Source: an uncultured Verrucomicrobiae bacterium
Lineage (GTDB): Bacteria > Verrucomicrobiota > Verrucomicrobiia > Palsa-1439
Assembly: GCA_937927265.1 (NCBI GenBank)
Contig: CALBCO010000129.1
Span: forward strand, 1 to 6,574
Length of the DNA stretch: 6,574 nt
Direction: 5' to 3'
The number at the start of each line of letters is the position of its first letter. The first letter of the stretch is position 1. The notes under the pieces were generated by a model. That model saw nothing but the letters and a program-made list of their open reading frames with translations, ran no database searches and was not told where the DNA came from. Position numbers and translations under genes: made by a program. This document shows positions 1 through 5,481 of this stretch, piece after piece.

Positions 1-67
1 CGGAAACAAGAAGCCGAAACAAAATCAAAGAGTCAAAAGGACAAAAACAACCACGAAAGAAGTCGCC

Positions 68-471
68 ATGACTGAACTGAACAAAAACACTGAACCACAA
101 CCTTCCACGAGGTACCGTAAAATAGTTACCGGGAGTTCCCAAGCAAAACTGGTCGCACTGGCAATGACTCACGCCTCGGTCATACCAGGTACGATTGGGG
201 CGAACTCCGCGTCCTGTTCGGCGCGACCGACGATGAGGACCAGAAGGCGATGATCCATGTCCTCGAAATAGCCCTGCGCGGCGCGGTCACGAGAGCCGTG
301 AACCGTGAGTTGAATCGACTCCGTCGCACCGGCGTCACCGGCCCATTCCTGCTAGAAGCCATGGCGAAACTTCACGACCAACACAACCTTCGCGACTGGG
401 TGGATCGCCGCGTCCGCCGCGCCGTTGACCACCCCATCCCCAAACTTGTTTGCAGTGAAGCATTGACCTAA
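68..471 (+). pseudogene. Small unrecognised ORF, apparently frameshifted
   Basis: I do not recognise this protein. Two pieces are visible. An ATG at 68, preceded by a purine-rich GAAAGAAG, opens a frame that ends at TGA 251-253. A second frame is open from just after TAA 118-120 to TAA 469-471, but its first ATG is at 250. The second frame already looks coding upstream of 250: the stretch from 190 reads YDWGELRVLFGATDDEDQ. The tail of the first frame is Ser/Arg-rich and looks like noise. A -1 shift anywhere between about 121 and 253, for example at the AAAA of 145-148, would join them into one protein of about 134 residues. That protein would have a polar N-terminus and a helical, Arg-rich C-terminal half. 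Alternatives are two genes overlapping by ATGA at 250-253, with GAGG at 235-238 as ribosome site, or an assembly error. No function can be assigned. Confidence 0.35.
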
Positions 472-540
472 TCGTTGATGCGGATTCGTCAATTCACGGT
501 GCTTGCCCTGCCTTGGCCCAGAAGGTAGCCTTTTCGCCGA

Positions 541-1560
541 ATGAGTGTTGATCTGCGACAGGTCTTTGAGCGGTTGCATGAACACTGCGCGGCGCGGCAG
601 TGGCGTGGGTATGATCCCTTCGACGGGTTGAGTTCGCCCATCGCCCGATTCTTGCCGGGCAAGTTCGCCCGGCAGGCGTGGACGCAGTTGCACCGGCGCA
701 GCCCGATCAATCTGCGGCCGCTCTGCGGTATCCGCCCCACGCTGAACGCGAAGGCCGTGGCATTGTTTGCACTCGGCCGGGGCGAGCCGCAGTTATTGGA
801 TGTGCTGGAATCGCTCCGCAACCCGGATGGCGGGTGGGGATACCCGTTCCCGTGGCAGAGCCGCGCGTTTTACGCGCCGCTCGGCATGTCGAATCTGGTG
901 TGCACGGCGCTGGCCGCCAAGGCGCTCCAGCGTCATAGCCGGTCGGCAGCCGCAGTACCGGCCTTGGAGTTCGTTGCCAGGCATCTGGTCCGCGAACGGT
1001 CGGGAGAGCAGTGGGTGACATACCTGGCGGGCACAGACACCCAGATTCATAACGTCAACCTCATGGGGGCCGCCTTGCTGGGACGACGGGACCTTGCGGA
1101 GTTTTCGGTGCGCCGGCAGCGGCCTGACGGGTCGTGGTGGTACGGCGAGGCGCCGAACCAGCATTGGATTGATAATTTCCATACCGGTTACTGCTTGGTG
1201 GCGTTGCGGGAGTTAGGTGGGTTTGATGAGGCAGCGCATCGCGGCTTCGATTATTGGGCGCGAACGTTTTGGGCGGCTGACGGCGCACCGCGTTACTATG
1301 CCGACCGGCCTTATCCGCAAGACACGCATTGCTGCGCGCAGGGGGTGCTGACATTTCTGGCGTTTGGGCAAACCGACCGGGCGGCAAGGGTGGCGCAATG
1401 GGCCATTGAGCATCTTTGGGATGACCGGGGTTTTTTCTGGTATCAGCGCTGGCGGTGGGGTACGAATCGGCTCGACTACTTGCGGTGGGCGCAAGCGTGG
1501 ATGTATTACGCGCTGGCGCGATTGCAAGAGCCTGAGACGATCCATGTGGCGCATTGTTAA
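541..1560 (+). CDS. Prenyltransferase/squalene-cyclase-repeat (alpha/alpha toroid) protein in a glycan locus
   Basis: This 339-residue protein has no visible signal peptide or membrane segment. It carries two QW-like repeat turns, PDGGWGYPFPWQSR (about 95-108) and RPDGSWWYGE (about 194-203), and many conserved aromatic and Gly positions: GYDPFDGL near 23-30, SPINLRP near 54-60, DNFHTGYCL near 211-219, WYQRWRWG near 300-307. The layout matches the alpha/alpha-toroid fold shared by terpene cyclases and prenyltransferase beta subunits. I recall proteins of this GYDP(Y/F)DGL type lying in polysaccharide clusters. The DxDD catalytic motif of squalene-hopene cyclases is not visible; the nearest candidate, DTHCC near 261, does not fit. 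Hopanoid or terpene cyclisation is therefore unlikely, and a role in sugar or lipid-linked glycan handling is inferred from the neighbours. An in-frame TAG at 526-528 makes ATG 541 the first possible ATG start. The only Shine-Dalgarno-like AAGG (522-525) is rather far upstream. The 3' end overlaps the epimerase gene by 17 nt. Confidence 0.8.
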   Translation: MSVDLRQVFERLHEHCAARQWRGYDPFDGLSSPIARFLPGKFARQAWTQLHRRSPINLRPLCGIRPTLNAKAVALFALGRGEPQLLDVLESLRNPDGGWGYPFPWQSRAFYAPLGMSNLVCTALAAKALQRHSRSAAAVPALEFVARHLVRERSGEQWVTYLAGTDTQIHNVNLMGAALLGRRDLAEFSVRRQRPDGSWWYGEAPNQHWIDNFHTGYCLVALRELGGFDEAAHRGFDYWARTFWAADGAPRYYADRPYPQDTHCCAQGVLTFLAFGQTDRAARVAQWAIEHLWDDRGFFWYQRWRWGTNRLDYLRWAQAWMYYALARLQEPETIHVAHC

Positions 1561-2626
1561 TGTTGTCGGTACGCGACCGAATTTTATGAAGGTCGCACCG
1601 CTGTGGCAGGAGTACCGGAGGCATCCCGACCGGATCGCGCCTGTTTTGGTGCATACCGGCCAGCATTACGACGACAACATGTCGGCGCGTTTTTTTGCGC
1701 AGTTGGAGTTGCCCACCCCGGACGCATATCTGCATATTGGCAGCGGCTCGCACGCCCAGCAAACTGCCCGCATCCTGCTCGCGCTTGAACGGTATCTCAC
1801 TGAGCAACGACCCGATTTGGTTGTCGTATTCGGCGATGGCAACTCGACGATGGCGGCAGCGCTGACAGCGGCGCAGTTGCACATCCCGGTCGCGCACGTG
1901 GAGGCCGGGCTACGCAGTTTCGACCGCACCATGCCGGAAGAAATCAATCGCATCCTCACCGACGCGCTCAGCGATTACTTGTTCACCTCATGCGCTGACG
2001 CGACCGCGAATCTGCGCCGCGAGGGGGTGCCGGTGGAGAAGATTCATTTTGTCGGCAATGTGATGATTGATTCGTTGCGTCGGTTGCAGGCTGCGTCGCC
2101 CGCGGGTCCACCGGGGCTGTACGGCGTGGTGACCTTGCACCGGCCGGGCAATGTGGACGCCCAACCGGTATTGGCGGAGATTCTGTCGGCGCTGCAGGTC
2201 ATCCAAAAAGAGTTGCCGTTGATTTTCCCGGTGCATCCGCGCACGGCGGGGCGGTTGCGCGAGTTCGGGTTTTGGAACGAATTGCAGCAATGGCCGGGTT
2301 TGAAGCTGGTCGAGCCGCTCGGTTACTTGGACGCCATTGGGTTGTTGAGTCGGGCGACGGTGGTGTTGACCGATTCCGGCGGTGTGCAAGAGGAAACCAC
2401 GGCGCTCGGCGTGCCGTGCCTGACGATTCGCGAAAATACCGAACGCCCTGTCACAGTCACCGAGGGCACAAACACGTTGGTCGGCACCGGTCACGCGCAG
2501 ATTGTTGCCGAATGTCGCAAGGTACTGGCGGGGCACGGGAAGCGGGGGCGGCTGCCGCAACTCTGGGACGGTCACGCTGCGGAGAGGATCGTGCAATGTC
2601 TGCTGGATCATCCGCCGAAAAAATAA
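1544..2626 (+). CDS. wecB: Non-hydrolysing UDP-N-acetylglucosamine 2-epimerase
   Basis: This 360-residue cytosolic enzyme interconverts UDP-GlcNAc and UDP-ManNAc, supplying ManNAc units for surface polysaccharide. It is the normal family length, with a two-domain GT-B-like fold. Landmarks in order: GTRPNFMK (9-16), HTGQHYDDNM (37-46), FGDGNSTMA (96-104), HVEAGLRSFDRTMPEEINR (118-136), VTLHRPGN (196-203), FPVHPRT (228-234), LTDSGGVQEE (275-284) and TERPVT (299-304). By alignment to the E. coli enzyme, Asp98, Glu120, Glu132/133 and His199 should be the catalytic or substrate residues. The usual GDTNST or GDVNST loop reads GDGNST here. I chose ATG 1544 because the protein then begins MWRIVNVVGTRP, as the family does. 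Earlier in-frame starts lie inside the preceding gene and add unrelated residues. The gene begins 17 nt before the upstream stop and overlaps the next gene by 31 nt, so the three are probably one transcript. The family also includes MnaA/CapG-type enzymes, so the symbol is by function. Confidence 0.95.
   Translation: MWRIVNVVGTRPNFMKVAPLWQEYRRHPDRIAPVLVHTGQHYDDNMSARFFAQLELPTPDAYLHIGSGSHAQQTARILLALERYLTEQRPDLVVVFGDGNSTMAAALTAAQLHIPVAHVEAGLRSFDRTMPEEINRILTDALSDYLFTSCADATANLRREGVPVEKIHFVGNVMIDSLRRLQAASPAGPPGLYGVVTLHRPGNVDAQPVLAEILSALQVIQKELPLIFPVHPRTAGRLREFGFWNELQQWPGLKLVEPLGYLDAIGLLSRATVVLTDSGGVQEETTALGVPCLTIRENTERPVTVTEGTNTLVGTGHAQIVAECRKVLAGHGKRGRLPQLWDGHAAERIVQCLLDHPPKK
2581..2587 (+). promoter_or_regulatory. 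Shine-Dalgarno site for the WecG/TagA gene
   Basis: GGAGAGG lies inside the end of the epimerase gene and ends 8 nt before ATG 2596. It settles the start of the glycosyltransferase against the much longer open frame that runs upstream through the epimerase. Initiation inside a translated gene suggests translational coupling. Confidence 0.75.
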
Positions 2627-3348
2627 CCCTGTTCGGCGTGGCGGTGGACAATCTCACGCTGCCGGAGACGCTGGACCGCATTGAACAACTCATCCGCAGC
2701 GGCGGCGTCCATCAGCACGTGGTGCTCAATGTGGATAAGATCGTGCGGATGGAACGCGACGCAGCCTTGCGGGCGGCGGTGTTGGAGTGCGACCTGATCA
2801 ACGCCGACGGCCAGCCGGTGGTCTGGGTCTCGCGCCTGTTCGGCCAACCGTTAAAAGAGCGAGTGACGGGTATTGATTTGTTCGAGCAATTGATGGAGCG
2901 GTGCGCGGCGCGTGGTTTGCGTCCGTATTTGCTCGGCGCGCGCGAGGCGGTGGTGGCACGAGCCGTGGCGGTGTTGCAGGCGCGTTATCCCCGGTTGCGC
3001 CTCGCTGGCTGGCGGTCTGGTTACTGGGCCGAGGGCGAAGAAGTGGCGGTGGTTGAGCACATCCGGCAGGCCCGGCCTGATTTGTTGTGTGTGGCGATGG
3101 GGTCGCCCCGGCAGGAGTTGTTTTTGCATCGGTGGAAGCAGCAGTTGGAGTTGCCGTTTTTGATGGGGGTGGGCGGGAGTTTTGACGTGGTGGCCGGGGT
3201 GGTGCGCCGCGCCCCGTTGTGGATGCAACGCGCCGGTTTGGAATGGTTGTTCCGGCTGGCGCAAGAGCCGCGCCGGCTTTGGCGCCGCTATCTAGTGGAT
3301 GACATGGCGTTTTTTCGGCTGGTCTGGCGCGAATGGCGCCGCCGGTGA
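2596..3348 (+). CDS. WecG/TagA/CpsF family glycosyltransferase (probable ManNAc transferase)
   Basis: This 250-residue protein has the normal length for glycosyltransferase family GT26. These enzymes add N-acetyl-mannosamine (TagA) or its uronic acid (WecG) to GlcNAc on undecaprenyl pyrophosphate at the inner face of the membrane. Visible motifs: VVLNVDKI (42-49), NADGQPVVW (69-77) with Asp71 at the position of the proposed catalytic base, LKERVTGIDL (86-95), YPRLRLAGWRSGYW (131-144), MGSPRQE (168-174), GVGGSFDVVAG (191-201) and RRAPLWMQRAGLEWLFRL (204-221), followed by EPRRLWRRY. The basic, aromatic C-terminus (last about 30 residues) fits the membrane-binding appendage known in TagA. There is no signal peptide. 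The start is ATG 2596, with a good ribosome site at 2581-2587. The gene overlaps the epimerase by 31 nt, and the epimerase product is the expected donor. Because no dehydrogenase gene lies beside it, ManNAc transfer (TagA-like) is favoured over ManNAcA transfer. The exact donor and acceptor are inference. Confidence 0.93.
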   Translation: MSAGSSAEKITLFGVAVDNLTLPETLDRIEQLIRSGGVHQHVVLNVDKIVRMERDAALRAAVLECDLINADGQPVVWVSRLFGQPLKERVTGIDLFEQLMERCAARGLRPYLLGAREAVVARAVAVLQARYPRLRLAGWRSGYWAEGEEVAVVEHIRQARPDLLCVAMGSPRQELFLHRWKQQLELPFLMGVGGSFDVVAGVVRRAPLWMQRAGLEWLFRLAQEPRRLWRRYLVDDMAFFRLVWREWRRR

Positions 3349-3434
3349 GACGCGACCGCCAGGCGCTACTCCATTCAACTGCGGGGGGAGCAGGATGCGA
3401 TACAACGGAGGACATTGCGACTTCACTTTGAGCA

Positions 3435-3464
3435 AGCAATTCCGGCCTTGCCGGCGCTGTTGCT
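3435..3464 (+). terminator. Weak hairpin after the glycan genes, possible terminator
   Basis: In the 191-nt gap between the glycosyltransferase and the kinase, a perfect CCGGC/GCCGG stem with a 3-nt loop (3442-3454) is flanked by a second complementary pair, AGCAA (3435-3439) and TTGCT (3460-3464), with a 2 x 5 nt internal loop. Only a short TTT follows, so it is a poor intrinsic terminator and may merely be a transcript-end or leader structure. The rest of the gap (3349-3434 and 3465-3539) shows no coding signature, and I found no convincing promoter boxes. Confidence 0.25.
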
Positions 3465-3531
3465 TTCAGGGCGAACAATCATGGAGGCAGGCAGCTGCGC
3501 TGCACCGCCAGCTTGACGCCCACAGCGCAAC

Positions 3532-3537
3532 AGGTGA
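3532..3537 (+). promoter_or_regulatory. Shine-Dalgarno site deciding the kinase start
   Basis: AGGTGA lies just before ATG 3540 and matches the 3' part of the AGGAGGTGA consensus. Its alignment with the anti-Shine-Dalgarno gives normal spacing. It favours ATG 3540 over the in-frame TTG at 3513 and the later ATG at 3567. Confidence 0.45.
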
Positions 3538-3539
3538 AA

Positions 3540-5042
3540 ATGGATGCATTGAGGCAGCCGCAAACAATGGCCGCAGCCAAATACAAAGTCCGCACCCAAT
3601 ACGCTGCATGGACCGGGGTGGTCACTTTCGCCGCCGTGGTGGTCCTTTTGTCGGCACACTTGGGTTTGGAGAAGTATTGGCATCAAAATCAGTCCCGGAG
3701 CCGCGCCCGGACTGCTGCACAAACGCTGGCCTTGATCGCCACGTATGAATTGATCCAAACCAAGACCAATGCGCTGCATGAAGCGCTTGCCAACCGGGTG
3801 TTTGCGTTGGCGTTGATGGACGAGGAGGTATTCTTTGCCCGGCTGTTTGATGCGGCGGGGCGGGAGTTTCCCATGGGCCACCGGGACCGCGGCGCCGAGG
3901 ATCAGCAAGTGGCACGGGCGCCGATCATGAATTCGTTGGCCGCCACTGGCACCGTGGTGGGGCAGGCCGAGGTCCGCCTCAACCCAGTCTCGTTGTATGA
4001 AAAGCTCTGGAGAATCATCGGGTGGGATTTGGGGGTGGGCGTGGTTTTGGTGTTGGCGGCGGTGGCCGTGGGGTATTACGCAGCGGCGCCGGTGCAACGC
4101 GCATTGGAGGATTTGGTCGTGTTGGTGAAGCGGGTTGCCGCCGGCGAAACGCGCGGGGAACGGCTGGAGAGCGATTTGGTCGAAGTCGAAGAGGTCGGCC
4201 GGGTGTTGACGGAGGTGGTCGCCCGGGTGGAAGACGCGCAGCGCGAACTGCAGCGGGCCGAGGCGGAATTGAAGGCCGCGCAGAAGGAGATGGATGAGTA
4301 CACGTACGTCATCAGCCATGACCTGAAGGAGCCGTTGCGCGGGATTGAGGCATTCAGCAAGTTTCTGGTGGAGCGATATCGGGACCGGCTGGAGGACGAG
4401 GGGCAGCATTGGTTGGATGTGATCCGCAAGTCTGCTGTCCGTATGAAACAGTTGATTGATGATCTGTTGAAGTTCTCGCGGTTGGGTCAGCAAAAGAAAC
4501 CGATGGTGTTGACTGGCTTCAACGCGATGTTGATGCACGTCCGCGTCAATCTCCAGTACCGGCTCGATGAGAAAAAGGCCGAGTTGCGCGTGGAGAAACT
4601 CCCCATGGTGGTTTGCGAGCCGACCGCCATGGCCGAGGTTTTCCACAACTTGATCACCAACGGACTGAAGTACAACGACAAACCCCACCCGCTCATCGAG
4701 GTCGGCTGCGTTGAAAAAACCAACCCCCAAACCCGCCGCGTGGAATATGAGTTCTACGTCCGCGACAACGGCCAAGGCATCAAACAGGAGCATTTCGGCA
4801 AAATTTTCCAATTATTCCAACGACTGGAAAAGAAAGACGATGGCGGCACGGGCATCGGCCTGACCATCGTCAAACGCATCATCGAATGGCATGGCGGTCG
4901 CATCTGGGTGGAAAGCGAATACGGCAAGGGCACGACGTTTTATTTCACCTTGCCCAAACGCGAAATCACTAGCGACGGCGCCCCCGTCGAAGTGTTTGCT
5001 GAAACACCCCCCGGAGAACCTACCCTTGCAACCCACATTTGA
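3540..5042 (+). CDS. Membrane sensor histidine kinase with HAMP, HisKA and HATPase domains
   Basis: This 500-residue sensor kinase should autophosphorylate a histidine and pass the phosphate to a receiver domain. Numbering is from ATG 3540. Domains: a first membrane segment at about 22-43; an extracytoplasmic sensor of about 115 residues (44-158) whose FDAAGREFPM and TGTVVGQAEVRL stretches look PAS/Cache-like; a second membrane segment at about 160-182; a HAMP domain at about 183-236; a helical linker rich in Glu/Ala/Gln; HisKA with YVISHDLKEPLRGI, phospho-acceptor His260; the N box NLITNGLKYND (Asn374); the G1 box DNGQGI (409-414); the F box FGKIFQLFQRL (419-429); and the G2 box GGTGIGL (435-441). 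The ISHDLKEPLRGI and RIIEWHGGRIWVESE wording is that of the phytochrome-like kinase group that pairs with Rcp1-type receivers, and such a receiver follows immediately. Here the photosensory GAF/PHY part is replaced by a periplasmic sensor, so the ligand is unknown. The gene overlaps the next by 17 nt. Base and codon use change near 4600, within the catalytic half. Confidence 0.93.
   Translation: MDALRQPQTMAAAKYKVRTQYAAWTGVVTFAAVVVLLSAHLGLEKYWHQNQSRSRARTAAQTLALIATYELIQTKTNALHEALANRVFALALMDEEVFFARLFDAAGREFPMGHRDRGAEDQQVARAPIMNSLAATGTVVGQAEVRLNPVSLYEKLWRIIGWDLGVGVVLVLAAVAVGYYAAAPVQRALEDLVVLVKRVAAGETRGERLESDLVEVEEVGRVLTEVVARVEDAQRELQRAEAELKAAQKEMDEYTYVISHDLKEPLRGIEAFSKFLVERYRDRLEDEGQHWLDVIRKSAVRMKQLIDDLLKFSRLGQQKKPMVLTGFNAMLMHVRVNLQYRLDEKKAELRVEKLPMVVCEPTAMAEVFHNLITNGLKYNDKPHPLIEVGCVEKTNPQTRRVEYEFYVRDNGQGIKQEHFGKIFQLFQRLEKKDDGGTGIGLTIVKRIIEWHGGRIWVESEYGKGTTFYFTLPKREITSDGAPVEVFAETPPGEPTLATHI
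5013..5016 (+). promoter_or_regulatory. Shine-Dalgarno site for the TTG-started response regulator
   Basis: GGAG (in the context CCGGAGAACC) ends 9 nt before TTG 5026. No ATG or GTG lies at a suitable distance in that frame, so this site is the main support for a TTG start inside the kinase gene. Confidence 0.6.
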
Positions 5043-5481
5043 CATCTTGCTGGTCGAAGACAATCCCGCCGACGCGGAGATCACACTGGAAGCCTTCCGC
5101 CGCAGCAGCAGTCTGCAACGCGTCCATGTCTGCCGCGATGGCGAGGAGGCGATGGATTATCTGTTGCGCCGCAACCGTTTCGCCCGCGCCGGCAGCGCCC
5201 CTGCCCCCGACCTCATTCTCCTGGACCTGAACTTGCCCAAAAAAAGCGGCTACGAAGTCCTCACCGAACTCCGCGCCCAAGAAAAACTGCGGCACATCCC
5301 GGTCATCATCCTCAGCACCTCCGACCGCGACGAAGACATTATCCGCTGTTACCGGTCGGGTGCGAACAATTATCTGACCAAGCCAGTCCAGTTTGACGAA
5401 TGTCTGCGCTTGATCGCCCAGATCCAGCGCTACTGGCTCGAAACCTCGAAGTTACCCCCCAAACAGCCCTTGCCCCCATGA
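5026..5481 (+). CDS. Single-domain response regulator, Rcp1 type
   Basis: This 151-residue protein is one receiver domain with no output domain. Acidic pocket residues are Glu11 and Asp12 (ILLVEDNPADAE). The phospho-acceptor is Asp67 in PDLILLDLNLPKKSG, the switch residue is Ser97/Thr98 in IILSTSD, and the conserved Lys is Lys119 in NYLTKPVQF. The extended alpha4-beta5 region (SDRDEDIIRCYRSGANNYLTKP) and the C-terminal YWLETSKLP are hallmarks of the Rcp1 group, the partners of phytochrome-like histidine kinases. The start is taken as TTG 5026, which gives MQPTFDILLVEDN at the expected family position and has GGAG 9 nt upstream. The nearest upstream ATG in frame (4891) would add 45 residues of out-of-frame kinase sequence unlike any receiver. 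The gene overlaps the kinase by 17 nt and the next gene by ATGA. It probably takes phosphate from the adjacent kinase and acts by protein contact or as a phosphate shuttle or sink. Confidence 0.92.
   Translation: MQPTFDILLVEDNPADAEITLEAFRRSSSLQRVHVCRDGEEAMDYLLRRNRFARAGSAPAPDLILLDLNLPKKSGYEVLTELRAQEKLRHIPVIILSTSDRDEDIIRCYRSGANNYLTKPVQFDECLRLIAQIQRYWLETSKLPPKQPLPP

Noticed and set aside
472..540. Promoter upstream of the toroid gene (TTGATG at 475-480 as a -35 box)
   Set aside because: No acceptable -10 box lies at 16-18 nt spacing.
1364..1543. N-terminal extension of the epimerase to an ATG at 1364
   Set aside because: The added 60 residues are out-of-frame toroid-gene sequence. The family begins at the (I/V)VGTRP strand encoded just after ATG 1544.
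541..1560. Squalene-hopene cyclase or other true terpene cyclase
   Set aside because: The protein is about half the length of squalene-hopene cyclases, lacks a visible DxDD motif and sits among sugar-nucleotide genes.
1061..1897. Minus-strand open frame of 278 codons across the toroid and epimerase genes
   Set aside because: It spans two well-supported + strand genes and their overlap. Its Arg/Pro/Ala-rich translation has no family signature.
2272..2595. N-terminal extension of the glycosyltransferase to an ATG at 2272
   Set aside because: The extra 108 residues are a shadow of the epimerase gene, and a clear ribosome site precedes ATG 2596.
2800..2826. NADGQPVVW in the glycosyltransferase instead of the textbook PDGxGVVW
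   Set aside because: ADGxPVVW is, as I recall, a common variant in exopolysaccharide members of the family, and the key Asp is kept.
3324..3362. CTGGCG/CGCCAG inverted repeat spanning the glycosyltransferase stop codon
   Set aside because: The loop is long (27 nt), several competing GGCG/CGCC pairings exist in this GC-rich stretch, and no T-run follows.
3423..4811. Long open frame on the - strand (462 codons) opposite the kinase gene
   Set aside because: The + strand carries a complete set of kinase motifs over this stretch. The antisense translation is His/Leu/Gln-rich without any domain signature, as expected for a GC-rich shadow frame.
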